From Deltaproteobacteria bacterium (lineage in GTDB: Bacteria; JAGRBM01; JAHCIT01): DNA of 64,000 bases. Shown piece by piece: positions 1 to 9,491 of the stretch. Each line of letters starts with the position of its first letter. The first letter of the stretch is position 1. The notes under the pieces were generated by a model, which saw only the letters and a list, made by a program, of their open reading frames with translations, ran no database searches and was not told where the DNA came from. The translations under genes and the position numbers were made by a program. The stretch spans positions 1-64,000 of the forward strand of contig JAHCIT010000003.1 of NCBI GenBank assembly GCA_026129095.1, read 5' to 3'.

Positions 1-320
1 CTGACGGGTCGCGGCCCTCTCCAGGAACTGGAGAGGGCGGGAGCAATCCTCTCCCCCTCTCCGGTTCCCGGAGAGGGGGATTAAGGGGGTGAGGCCATCC
101 TTCCTTCTGCCTCACCCCGCGCCCCTGACGGGTCGCGGCCCTCTCCAGGAACTGGAGAGGGCGGGAACAATCCTCTCCCCCTCTCCGGTTCCCGGAGAGG
201 GGGCAGGGGGAGTGGTTTCCTTCAGGGCGGGAACAATCCTCTCCCCCTCTCCGGTTCCCGGAGAGGGGGATTATAGGGGGTGAGGCCATCCCCTCTCGGG
301 GGATTAAGGGGGTGAGGCAT
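1..320. repeat. Mosaic of palindromic GC-rich intergenic repeats
   Basis: A 79-base unit at 1-79 recurs almost exactly at 125-203, and its second half recurs at 225-270. Each full unit holds two inverted repeats. One has 9-base arms (ccctctcca/tggagaggg, 15-37 in the first copy). The other has 12-base arms (ccccctctccgg/ccggagaggggg, 53-79). A linker reading gattaagggggtgaggc is repeated at about 79, 269 and 302 with small changes. No protein reading is convincing. This looks like a small dispersed palindromic element amplified in an intergenic region. The left edge of the window may cut the array. I saw no clear further copy elsewhere in the window. Confidence 0.85.
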
Positions 321-533
321 CTGGAAACCTCACCTCACCACGGCTCACCACGCCTCAGGCCGTACTGTTTTCGTCTTGTCACCGGCCCGCCGGTTGACTT
401 CCCGTGCCGTTCGGCAAATCCTGAAAAAGGCGGTTTGCATAGTTACTGGGCAGCCTAAAAAATACGCAAACCGGCAAAAATGCCAGATAAATGCCTTTAA
501 TATCACTTTAAGCCTGTAAACAGGCGCTTTCCG
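321..533 (+). other. Intergenic region upstream of the dus operon
   Basis: These bases separate the palindromic repeats from the dus start. The stretch 420-520 is clearly AT-richer than its surroundings and is the likely place for the operon promoter. I cannot point to a convincing -35/-10 pair, and I see no coding sequence or RNA gene. Confidence 0.4.
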
Positions 534-1652
534 ATGAATATGAATGTGGCAGCGGACAAAACGGGCGAAAAACCGGACGGAACCCCTATAGAGGGTGTGA
601 CGGTCGGCCGGGTCCGGCTGGCGGGCAATCTGGTGCTCGCTCCCATGTGCGGCGTGACGGATCTGGCCACCCGGCGCGTGACCCGCCGCGAGGGCGCGGC
701 CCTCTGCTTTACCGAGATGCTGAGCAGCGTCGCGCTGCTGCACGATTCGAAAAAGACGTTCGATCTCCTGCGTACCGCCGCCGAGGACGCGCCGCTCGCC
801 GTGCAGGTGTTTGGCGGCGACCCGGACGTGCTCGCAAAAGCCTGCACGCTCCTCGAATCGAAGGGCGTCCAGTGGATCGACCTCAACATGGGCTGCCCGG
901 TTCCGAAGGTTGCCAACCACGAGGCGGGCTCCGGCCTCCTCAAGGATCTCGTCCTCATCGGCCGCATCTTCGCCGCCATGCGGAAGGCCATCGGCGGCAC
1001 CTTCACCTGCAAGATACGGGCGGGCTGGGACATGGAATCGCTCGTCTTCACCGAGGTGGTCCGCATCGCCGGGGAAGAGGGGCTCGACGCCATCGCCTTC
1101 CACCCGCGCACCCGCGCCCAGCAGTACACCGGGAAGGCGAACTGGAACTTCCTGAAAGCCGCGAAGGAGATCAGCCGCATCCCCGTGTTCGGGAGCGGCG
1201 ACCTGTTCACGCCGGCCGATGTCATCCGCATGCAGCGGGAGACGGGCGTGGACGGCTGTTATCTCGCCCGCGGGGCCCAGGGGAATCCGTGGATATTCCG
1301 CCGCGCCCTTGCCGGGCTCGCGGGAAAGCCCGACCCCGGCCGCCCGTCCGTCGCCGGACTGCGCGCCGTCATGCTGGAGCACCTCGACGGCAGTTGCAGC
1401 CTCTACGGCGAGAACCGGGGCGTCAGGATGTTCCGGAAACACATCGGCTGGTACACGAAGGGGCTTCGCAACTCGGCGCAACTCCGGGCCCAGGCGTTCG
1501 GCTTCCTTGAGGCCGCGGCGGTGCAGGCCACCCTGAACGCCTATTTCGACACGCTGGAGGCATCGGGCCTGAACCCGTGGGCAGGAGAGCCCGAAGCCTC
1601 GGCCGGAAACCCGCCCGAAACGCCGGAGGACTGCCTCGCCTATGCCGGCTAA
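534..1652 (+). CDS. tRNA-dihydrouridine synthase (Dus family)
   Basis: An FMN-dependent enzyme that reduces uridines in the D-loop of tRNAs to dihydrouridine, 372 residues. The N-terminal TIM barrel opens with the family signature LAPMCGVTDLATR. The active-site stretch NMGCPVPKV carries the catalytic Cys that protonates uracil. FGSGDL and GARGAQGNPWIF form the phosphate-binding end of the barrel, and the C-terminal helical domain follows. Closest in style to DusB, but I do not assign a subtype. The start is the first ATG of a MNMN run; the ribosome-binding site is weak and 540 is an alternative. The gene overlaps the next by 11 bases, giving the dus-ntrB-ntrC order known as nifR3-ntrB-ntrC in alphaproteobacteria. 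Confidence 0.93.
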   Translation: MNMNVAADKTGEKPDGTPIEGVTVGRVRLAGNLVLAPMCGVTDLATRRVTRREGAALCFTEMLSSVALLHDSKKTFDLLRTAAEDAPLAVQVFGGDPDVLAKACTLLESKGVQWIDLNMGCPVPKVANHEAGSGLLKDLVLIGRIFAAMRKAIGGTFTCKIRAGWDMESLVFTEVVRIAGEEGLDAIAFHPRTRAQQYTGKANWNFLKAAKEISRIPVFGSGDLFTPADVIRMQRETGVDGCYLARGAQGNPWIFRRALAGLAGKPDPGRPSVAGLRAVMLEHLDGSCSLYGENRGVRMFRKHIGWYTKGLRNSAQLRAQAFGFLEAAAVQATLNAYFDTLEASGLNPWAGEPEASAGNPPETPEDCLAYAG

Positions 1653-2775
1653 GCCCAGCCAGAAGCCGGTGTCCGGCGCCCTCGACTGGCGGGTGATCTT
1701 CGACAGTTTCGAGGACGGCGTACTGGTGCTCTCGCCGGAGGGCGGGATCGAATACCTGAACGACGCAGCCGAGAAGCTCCTCGGCCTCTCGCGCCAGTCG
1801 GCTGTGGGGCTGCACTACTCGGACGCGCTGAACCAGCCGCATCTGGCCGGAATGATTGCCACGTCGGGCGAGCGCGGCATCAGCCTTGCCGACCGCAGCG
1901 CGTTCCTCGACTTCCCGCCAGGACTGCCCGGACACCCGGAGCGGGTGCCGGTGGCGCTCAAGGTGACGCCGCTCAACGACGACGGCGGCGCCCGCCGGGG
2001 CACGACGGTGACGATCATTGACCGCACCCGGACGGTGGAGATGGAGCGTGACCTCGTCCGCAGCGACCGGCTGGCCTCGATGGGCACCATCGCGGCGGGC
2101 CTCGCCCACGAGATCAAGAACCCCCTTGGCGGCATCGCCGGGGCGGCCGAACTGCTGCTCCGCGAGGGCTCGCTCTCGGACACGGGCCGGGAGGCGGCGC
2201 AGATCGTCCGCCGCGAGGTGGAGCGGGTGAACGGCCTCATCGAACGGCTGCTCCGGTTCGCCAAGCAGGAACAGGTGATGCCCGAGGAACTGAACATCCA
2301 CCAGCTTCTCGACGAGACGGTCGCCCTGGTCCGCCTCGCCCGGCCGGGGCAGGAGTTCGTGCGCGAATACGACCCCAGCCTGCCGCCGGTGGCCGGCGAC
2401 GCCGGGCAGCTCAAGCAGGTGTTCCTGAACCTCGTCCAGAACGCGGTGCAGGCCTCCCCGGAGGGCCGGTCGGTCATCATCGGCACGCGGCTCGTCAACA
2501 CCTTCCGGTTCCGGGAGGTCGAGGAACGGGGCTACCGCCGCCTGATCGAGGTGTCGGTCACCGACCGCGGCCCCGGCATCCGGCCGGAGCATTTCGGACG
2601 CCTGTTCACGCCGTTTTTCACCACCAGGCAGGACGGGACGGGCCTGGGACTGGCCACGGCCCACCAGATCGTCCGCGAGCACGAGGGGTTTCTCACGGTG
2701 AACTCGCAACCGGGCGAGGGGGCGACCTTCGTGGTCCACCTGCCGGAGGCGGCCCGCCAGCGGGCAGGAGCATGA
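1642..2775 (+). CDS. NtrB-like PAS sensor histidine kinase
   Basis: A soluble two-component kinase of 377 residues with no membrane segment. A PAS domain (about 15-130) precedes a HisKA domain whose H-box AAGLAHEIKNPL has the phospho-accepting His at 156. The HATPase domain follows, with N-box NLVQNAVQA, G1 box DRGPGI and G2 box GTGLGLA. This arrangement is that of NtrB and related cytoplasmic kinases. It starts inside the end of dus and is followed nine bases after its stop by its probable partner, a sigma-54 activator. Nitrogen control is the family's classical role. Because no glutamine-synthetase or PII gene lies nearby, the actual signal here is unproven. Confidence 0.9.
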   Translation: MPAKPSQKPVSGALDWRVIFDSFEDGVLVLSPEGGIEYLNDAAEKLLGLSRQSAVGLHYSDALNQPHLAGMIATSGERGISLADRSAFLDFPPGLPGHPERVPVALKVTPLNDDGGARRGTTVTIIDRTRTVEMERDLVRSDRLASMGTIAAGLAHEIKNPLGGIAGAAELLLREGSLSDTGREAAQIVRREVERVNGLIERLLRFAKQEQVMPEELNIHQLLDETVALVRLARPGQEFVREYDPSLPPVAGDAGQLKQVFLNLVQNAVQASPEGRSVIIGTRLVNTFRFREVEERGYRRLIEVSVTDRGPGIRPEHFGRLFTPFFTTRQDGTGLGLATAHQIVREHEGFLTVNSQPGEGATFVVHLPEAARQRAGA

Positions 2776-2784
2776 GGTGACGCG

Positions 2785-4236
<1,452 letters not shown>

Positions 4237-4272
4237 GAGGGCCTTCCCGGTGATGCCGGGGCAGAACCCGCC

Positions 4273-4749
4273 TCAGCTCTCCACGATTCGTGGTACGGCC
4301 GTCACGGGAAAATTGACGGAATTGGCGATGAAGCAGTGGGCATGGGCGCGTTCGTGGAGGGCGATGGCCCGTTCGGTATTGGCGCCTTTTCTCACCGTGA
4401 CCCTGGGGTGGAGCACGATGCTGCTGAACTTCACGACGCCGTTCACCTTTTCCATCGTCCCCTCAGGGGCGTCCTCGTAGGCGAGCACTTCGATCCGCGA
4501 TTTCGCGCAGAGGGCGATGTAGGTGAGGAAATGGCATGAAACGACCGCCGCCATCAGGAAATCCTCAGGATTGTGGAGGCCGGCATCCCCCCGGAACGCG
4601 GGGGCGGAACTGCCGCTGAGGGAACCCTTCCCGTCGAAATCGACGCGGTATTCGCGGGAATAGGTTTCATAGGCGAACGGCTGCGCGCCGCCGCCGGTCC
4701 AGACGAGCCGGCATTTGAAACCATGAACGTCGTCTTCGGGATTACCCAT
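4273..4749 (-). CDS. OsmC/Ohr family peroxiredoxin-like protein
   Basis: A 158-residue OsmC-fold protein, a family of thiol peroxidases that reduce organic hydroperoxides. The two conserved redox cysteines are visible at 72 ([16 protein letters not shown]) and 139 ([11 protein letters not shown]). The usual long central helix and the N-terminal strand region are present. It is the last gene of the long minus-strand group and overlaps the glyoxalase gene by eight bases, so the two are translated together. The pairing of a hydroperoxide-reducing enzyme with a methylglyoxal-detoxifying enzyme suggests a small stress module. It converges on the ntrC-like gene with a 36-base gap. Confidence 0.9.
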   Translation of the reverse strand: MGNPEDDVHGFKCRLVWTGGGAQPFAYETYSREYRVDFDGKGSLSGSSAPAFRGDAGLHNPEDFLMAAVVSCHFLTYIALCAKSRIEVLAYEDAPEGTMEKVNGVVKFSSIVLHPRVTVRKGANTERAIALHERAHAHCFIANSVNFPVTAVPRIVES

Positions 4750-5140
4750 GCTGCCTGCTCCTGTTCTCGATCAGTTCGATCTTGTATCCGTCCGGATCCT
4801 CTATGAAGGCGATCACCGTCGGGCCGTGCTTCATGGGGCCGGGTTCCCGCGTCACCCGGCCGCCTTTGGCCTTTACCTCGTCGCAGATCTGGTAGATGCC
4901 GTCCACGCCGATGGCGATGTGGCCGAAGGCGGTGCCGATGTCGTAGTGGTCCACGCCCCAGTTGTAGGTGAGCTCGATGACAGTGTGGTCGTCCTCGGAA
5001 CCGTAGCCGACGAAGGCCAGCGTGAACTTGCCATCCGGGTAATCCTTCCTGCGGAGCAGTTTCATGCCGAGCACGCGGATATAGAAATCAATGGAACGTT
5101 CGAGGTTCCCGGTGCGGATCATGGTGTGGAGGATTTTCAC
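4742..5140 (-). CDS. gloA: Lactoylglutathione lyase (glyoxalase I)
   Basis: A 132-residue metal enzyme that converts the hemithioacetal of methylglyoxal and glutathione into S-lactoylglutathione. The four metal ligands of the bacterial family are recognisable: His5 (ILHTMIRT), Glu56 (VIELTYN), His74 (FGHIAIGV) and a Glu at 121 (YKIELIE). The length matches the roughly 130-residue Ni/Co-type enzymes. I chose the GTG at 5140, which gives the classical N-terminus VKILHTMIR; the open frame further upstream overlaps gpmI and has no homology. It lies eight bases downstream of gpmI and overlaps osmC, so all three probably share a transcript. Confidence 0.93.
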   Translation of the reverse strand: MKILHTMIRTGNLERSIDFYIRVLGMKLLRRKDYPDGKFTLAFVGYGSEDDHTVIELTYNWGVDHYDIGTAFGHIAIGVDGIYQICDEVKAKGGRVTREPGPMKHGPTVIAFIEDPDGYKIELIENRSRQHG

Positions 5141-5148
5141 CGGTGAAC

Positions 5149-6708
5149 CTACTCGTGATGCTCGATCAGGGACTGGCCGGTCATCTCCGGCGGTTCCTTG
5201 ATGCCCATGATGTCGAGGATGGTCGGCGCGATGTCGCTGAGGCGGCCGCCCTGACGGAGTTCCCGCTTCCCGTCTGGCTTCGGCTCCACGAGGATGAAGG
5301 CGACGGGGTTGGTGGTGTGCTGCGTGTAGGGCTTCCCGGCGGCGTCCGCCATCTGCTCGGAGTTGCCGTGGTCGGCCGTGACGAGCACCGTGTAGCCCTT
5401 CTCCTGCGCGGCGGGGACAAGGCGTGCAAGGCACTGGTCCACTGCCTCGTTGGCCTTCACTGCCGCCTCGAAGATGCCTGTGTGCCCAACCTGGTCGGAA
5501 TTGGCGTAGTTGAGGGCGATGAAGTCGTACGTCTTCTTCCCGATGGCCTCGATCACCCTGCCGGTCAGCTCGGCGGCGCTCATCTCCGGCTTGAGGTCAT
5601 AGGTCTTCACATCCTTGGGCGAGGGGACGAGGATGCGGTCCTCGCCCTCGAACACCTTTTCCTGACCGCCGCTGAAGAAGTAGGTCACGTGGGCGTATTT
5701 CTCGGTCTCGGCGGCACGGAGCTGCGTGAGCTTTGCCTTCGAGATTACCTCGCCGAGTGTGTTCTTCGGCTCCTCGTTCGTGAACGCAAAGGGGAGCTTC
5801 AGCGTGGCGTCATATTCGGTGAAGCAGACGTAGCCAGAGAGCTTTGGCACCCTTCCGCGCTCGAACTCCTGGAACTGCGCGTCGGTGAGCGCACGGCTCA
5901 TCTCCCGTGCCCGGTCGGCCCGGAAGTTGAAGAAGATCACGCCGTCACGGTCGTTGATCTGGCCCACGGCGTTCTTGCGCTCGTTGGTGATGATCGTGGG
6001 CTTGACGAACTCGTCCGTCTCGCCGCGGGCGTATGCCGCCTCGACCGCCTCCCGTGCCGAGGTAGCCGTGAACTCGGCCCGGCCGTTCAGCATCGCGTCG
6101 TAGGCCGCCTGGATGCGGTCCCACCGCTTGTCGCGGTCCATGGCGTAGAAACGCCCGGAAACGGTGGCGATTTTCCCCGTTTCGAGGTCGGCCTGCGCCG
6201 CCTCCAGCTGCTGGATGAACTCCGGCGCGCTCTTGGGGGCGGTGTCCCGGCCGTCGAGGAAGGCGTGGACGTAGACTCTCTTGATCTCCTGCTCCTTGGC
6301 CAGCTTGAGCAGCGCGACCAGGTGGTCAATGTGGCTGTGGACGCCGCCGTCGGAAACGAGTCCCATGAGGTGCAGGGCACCGTTGGCGTCACGGACCTTC
6401 TGGCACAGGCCGGTGAGTTCCTTGTTGGTGAAGAACGTCCCTTGCTCGATTTCCCGGTAGATGAGCGACAGGCTCTGGTAGACGATCCGCCCCGCGCCGA
6501 TGTTGAGGTGGCCGACCTCGGAGTTTCCCATCTGTCCCTTGGGGAGGCCCACGTCCTCACCGGAGGTCTTGACCGGAACCCAGGGGTTCCCGGCGAACAG
6601 ATTTTCGATGAATGGCGTGTTGGCGGCCTTCACGGCGTTGGAAGGCTCGTCCTTGCCGAGTCCCCAGCCGTCCACGATCACCAGCAGTACCGGTTTCTTC
6701 CCGCCCAT
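5149..6708 (-). CDS. gpmI: Phosphoglycerate mutase, 2,3-bisphosphoglycerate-independent
   Basis: Glycolytic and gluconeogenic enzyme interconverting 3- and 2-phosphoglycerate with two metal ions (usually Mn2+) and a phosphoserine intermediate. The 519 residues match the family. The N-terminal alkaline-phosphatase-fold motif VIVDGWG, the nucleophilic Ser at 63 in [14 protein letters not shown], the sugar-phosphate-binding DGRDT and [10 protein letters not shown] segments, and the C-terminal metal motifs [10 protein letters not shown] and NPVAFI are all intact. It follows the dksA-type gene after 33 bases. Placement of gpmI near the obg-proBA-rsfS-rlmH block is common in related bacteria. Confidence 0.96.
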   Translation of the reverse strand: MGGKKPVLLVIVDGWGLGKDEPSNAVKAANTPFIENLFAGNPWVPVKTSGEDVGLPKGQMGNSEVGHLNIGAGRIVYQSLSLIYREIEQGTFFTNKELTGLCQKVRDANGALHLMGLVSDGGVHSHIDHLVALLKLAKEQEIKRVYVHAFLDGRDTAPKSAPEFIQQLEAAQADLETGKIATVSGRFYAMDRDKRWDRIQAAYDAMLNGRAEFTATSAREAVEAAYARGETDEFVKPTIITNERKNAVGQINDRDGVIFFNFRADRAREMSRALTDAQFQEFERGRVPKLSGYVCFTEYDATLKLPFAFTNEEPKNTLGEVISKAKLTQLRAAETEKYAHVTYFFSGGQEKVFEGEDRILVPSPKDVKTYDLKPEMSAAELTGRVIEAIGKKTYDFIALNYANSDQVGHTGIFEAAVKANEAVDQCLARLVPAAQEKGYTVLVTADHGNSEQMADAAGKPYTQHTTNPVAFILVEPKPDGKRELRQGGRLSDIAPTILDIMGIKEPPEMTGQSLIEHHE

Positions 6709-6741
6709 TCCGGCTTTCAGTCCTCCCTCTGGGCCTGCGCC

Positions 6742-7143
6742 CTATTCGAGACCTTCTGCACCGGCCGTCTCGCCGGTGGCGCGGGTTCGTTCGTCTCGCT
6801 CGACGATCTCCTGGCACGCGACGCACCGCTCGCTGTACGGAACCGCCATCAGCCGCTTGAACGGGATTTCGTCGCCGCAGTCGGCGCAAGTGCCGAAGTC
6901 AGGCGTGTTGATCCGCTGGAGCGCGGCGTCCACCCGCTCCAGGATTTTCTGGTCGGCGAGCGACATCCGGCCGATGAACGCCTTGTCGTAGATCGACATG
7001 GCGGCATCGGCGAGATCGGACGCCCCCTGTTCGGCCTCGAGGGCGGCGGTCGATTCCTTCAGGCTCGCCACCTCGCGGAGCAGCGCCGTGCGCATCTCCT
7101 CCAGCTTCGCCTTGCACTGTCCGGTCTGTTCGCGTGTGGGCAT
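6742..7143 (-). CDS. DksA/TraR-type zinc-finger protein
   Basis: A 133-residue protein with an N-terminal coiled-coil and a C-terminal four-cysteine zinc finger (Cys86, 89, 107, 110 in CADCGDEIPFKRLMAVPYSERC). Family members enter the RNA polymerase secondary channel and modulate initiation with ppGpp. The usual coiled-coil-tip DxxDxA acidic motif appears as DLADAAMSIYD (43-53). That is close to the motif but not identical, so true DksA function is likely rather than certain. It sits between rlmH and gpmI in the same orientation. Confidence 0.85.
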   Translation of the reverse strand: MPTREQTGQCKAKLEEMRTALLREVASLKESTAALEAEQGASDLADAAMSIYDKAFIGRMSLADQKILERVDAALQRINTPDFGTCADCGDEIPFKRLMAVPYSERCVACQEIVERDERTRATGETAGAEGLE

Positions 7144-7161
7144 GCGGCCGCCTCGTTTCGG

Positions 7162-7635
7162 TCAGTAATGGTAAGGGACGCCCTTCTTGAGCGTCCAAGC
7201 CCGGTAAAGTTGCTCCAGAAGCAGCACGCGGGCAAGTTCATGGGTGAAGGTGGCCGGCGAGAGCGAAACGAGTTCACGGGCATTCCGCTTGACATCCGCC
7301 GCAAGACCGAACGGGCCGCCGATGGCGAACGATGCCGCCCGGCCGGACAGTTCGATCCGGTCGAGAAGCTGCTTCCATTCCAGCGTCGAGAGGGGCTTCC
7401 CCTCCGGCGTCAGTGCATAGAGAGCCCCTTCGGCCTTCTGGAGGATCCGGGCCCCTTCTTCTCCGCTCGCCCGTCGCCGGTCGGCCTCCGAGGGCGAGCG
7501 GTCGCGGATTTTCGTCTCGGGTACCTCACGCAGTTCCAGCGTACAGAACCGGCCAATCCGTTTGGCATAGTCGGCCGACAGCTCGGCCAGCGGGCCCGGC
7601 TTCAGTTTCCCGGTGCAGATGACGGCCAGTTTCAT
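7162..7635 (-). CDS. rlmH: 23S rRNA pseudouridine-1915 N3-methyltransferase RlmH
   Basis: A 157-residue SPOUT-class methyltransferase that methylates pseudouridine 1915 in helix 69 of 23S rRNA, using S-adenosylmethionine on assembled ribosomes. The typical N-terminal MKLAVICTGKLKPG strand, the trefoil-knot SAM-binding stretch FAIGGPFGLAADV, and the highly conserved C-terminal end LLLEQLYRAWTLKKGVPYHY are present. It overlaps the upstream rsfS by four bases (ATGA-type overlap), which is the standard rsfS-rlmH coupling. Confidence 0.96.
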   Translation of the reverse strand: MKLAVICTGKLKPGPLAELSADYAKRIGRFCTLELREVPETKIRDRSPSEADRRRASGEEGARILQKAEGALYALTPEGKPLSTLEWKQLLDRIELSGRAASFAIGGPFGLAADVKRNARELVSLSPATFTHELARVLLLEQLYRAWTLKKGVPYHY

Positions 7636-8189
7636 CTGGCCGGGCGGCCCGCACGGGGCAGGTCCACCACGCGGCCATCCTCGCCGTACAGCCTGCGCTC
7701 CGCATCCGGGAAAAGCCGTTCCAGGTCGTAATAGTGGCGGGAGGCATCATCGAAGATATGCACAACCACGTCGCCCGCGTCGGCGACGATCCACAGGCCG
7801 GTGCCGTATCCCTCGGTCCGGGGCTTGTCGCGTCCGGCCTTCCGTTCCGATTCGCTCACGGCGTCGCTCAGGGTCTGGTTGTGCCGCGCCGACGTGCCGG
7901 TCACGACGAGGAAGTAGTCCGTATAGGCGACCATCGGCCCCACGTAGATACTCGTCACCGCGAGCCCCTTCTTGTCGAGAAGGGCCGCGACAAGCCGGTC
8001 GAGCTGGATCCTGGCTGGATCGGGCCGGGCGGCGGGACTGCGTGGGGGGGCCGCCTTCCGGGGAGGAGGCGGCGGGGTTTTCCGGGTTTTCGGCCTCGCC
8101 GCCGCCGGAGCCTTCCGGGTTTTTGCACGCGGGGGTGCGGGCTTTCGTTTCGGGGCTGTTTTCTTCGCGGGTTTCCGTTTTGCTGGCAT
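7632..8189 (-). CDS. rsfS: Ribosome silencing factor RsfS, with Lys/Pro-rich extension
   Basis: RsfS binds ribosomal protein L14 and blocks joining of the two subunits when nutrients are short. The family core begins near residue 58 and includes the characteristic VAYTDYFLVVTGTSARHNQ and GYGTGLWIVADAGDVVVHIF segments. The protein has 185 residues, against the usual 105-130. The extra N-terminal part is a roughly 57-residue low-complexity Lys/Pro/Ala/Arg tail, probably disordered and possibly an RNA-binding extension. Because the tail has no internal stop and an ATG at its beginning, I keep the long start. A later start near the core cannot be excluded. Confidence 0.92.
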   Translation of the reverse strand: MPAKRKPAKKTAPKRKPAPPRAKTRKAPAAARPKTRKTPPPPPRKAAPPRSPAARPDPARIQLDRLVAALLDKKGLAVTSIYVGPMVAYTDYFLVVTGTSARHNQTLSDAVSESERKAGRDKPRTEGYGTGLWIVADAGDVVVHIFDDASRHYYDLERLFPDAERRLYGEDGRVVDLPRAGRPAR

Positions 8190-8198
8190 AGATGGGGC

Positions 8199-9461
8199 TC
8201 AGGCGCGGACCTGTCCGTCGCCGTAGATGAAGAACTTCTCCGTTGTCAGTTCCTCCACGCCCATCGGACCGTAGGCGTGGAGCTTGGTGGTGGATATGCC
8301 GATCTCGGCGCCAAGCCCCAGTTCGAAGCCGTCCGAGAACCGGGTCGAGGCATTGATGAAGACGCAGGAGGAGTTGACCTCCTTCAGGAACTGCTGCGAG
8401 CGCGCATAGTCGCTGGTGACGATCGTTTCCGTGTGGTTGGAGCCATAGGTCGAGATGTGGTCGATCGCCGCATCAATGGAGGGGACGATCCGTACGGCGA
8501 GAATGAGGTCCAGGTATTCGGCGTACCAGTCGGCCTCGGTGGCTGGCCTGGTGGGGACGCCGCCGGCCAGCTTCGCCGTCCCGGGGCAGACTCGAAGTTC
8601 CACGCCCGCTTCGTGCATCCGCTTCAGGGCGCCGGGCAGGAACGCCGGGGCGGCCTTTTCATGGACGAGCAGGGTTTCGAGCGCGTTGCAGACGCCGGGG
8701 CGCTGGACCTTGCCGTTGAAGGCGATGTCGCTCGCCATCTTCGTGTCGGCACTTTCGTCCACGTAGACGTGGCAGGTTCCCTTGTAGTGCTTGATGACCG
8801 GGATGCGGCTTTTCTCGGCCACGTAGCGGATCAGGGCCTCGCCGCCGCGGGGAATCACGAGGTCGATCTCCTCGTCGAGCTTGAGCAGTTCTTCCATCGC
8901 CGTGCGGTCGGTGGTCTGGAGCACCTGCACCAGGTCGCCTGGCACGCCAGTGCTCTTCAGAGCCCCCCGGATGACCTCGCCGAGCGCGAGATTCGAGTGG
9001 AGTGCCTCCTTGCCGCCGCGCAGGATGACGGCATTGCCGGCCTTCAGGCACAGGGCGGCGGCATCCACGGTCACGTTGGGCCGGGATTCGTAGATGATGA
9101 GGATGACGCCAAGCGGGATCCGCATTTTCCCCACGCGCATGCCGTTGGGCCGGATCCACTGGCGCGATACCGAACCCACCGGGTCGGGCAGGGCGGCGAC
9201 CTCGCGCAGCCCCTTGACCATCTGGTCCATCACCTTGGGCGTGAGCCTGAGCCGGTCCACCATTGCGCTGGCAAGACCGGACTTTTCGGCGGCCTCGACA
9301 TCGAGCCGGTTAGCCGCTTCGAGCTGGCTTTTCGCCGCGACGATGCCGTCGGCGATGGCGAGCAGCGCCTGGTTCTTCACCGTGGTCGAAAGCCGGGCCC
9401 CCCGGATGGCGGCGAGCTTGCCGCCGTGGGCCACCTTCAGCATGTCATCAGCGAGGGACAC
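8199..9461 (-). CDS. proA: Gamma-glutamyl phosphate reductase
   Basis: Second step of proline synthesis: NADPH-dependent reduction of glutamyl-5-phosphate to the semialdehyde. The 420 residues match the family. Recognisable segments are PLGVILIIYESRPNVTVDAAALCLKAGNAVILRGGKEA, the catalytic Cys in NGKVQRPGVCNALETLLV, and the C-terminal FSDGFELGLGAEIGISTTKLHAYGPMG. It starts with GTG preceded by a GGAGT ribosome-binding site. It follows proB after 30 bases. nadD, which commonly separates proA from rsfS, is missing; rsfS follows directly. Confidence 0.97.
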   Translation of the reverse strand: MSLADDMLKVAHGGKLAAIRGARLSTTVKNQALLAIADGIVAAKSQLEAANRLDVEAAEKSGLASAMVDRLRLTPKVMDQMVKGLREVAALPDPVGSVSRQWIRPNGMRVGKMRIPLGVILIIYESRPNVTVDAAALCLKAGNAVILRGGKEALHSNLALGEVIRGALKSTGVPGDLVQVLQTTDRTAMEELLKLDEEIDLVIPRGGEALIRYVAEKSRIPVIKHYKGTCHVYVDESADTKMASDIAFNGKVQRPGVCNALETLLVHEKAAPAFLPGALKRMHEAGVELRVCPGTAKLAGGVPTRPATEADWYAEYLDLILAVRIVPSIDAAIDHISTYGSNHTETIVTSDYARSQQFLKEVNSSCVFINASTRFSDGFELGLGAEIGISTTKLHAYGPMGVEELTTEKFFIYGDGQVRA

Positions 9462-9491
9462 AGAACACTCCTTCCGGCACCCGGATCTACA

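Noticed and set aside
1-320. Possible CRISPR array
   Set aside because: The repeats are 79 bases long, strongly palindromic and contiguous with their own linkers. There are no regular unique spacers and no cas genes nearby.
4246-4260. Terminator between the convergent ntrC-like and osmC genes
   Set aside because: Only a five-base stem (cccgg/ccggg) without a T-run on either strand.
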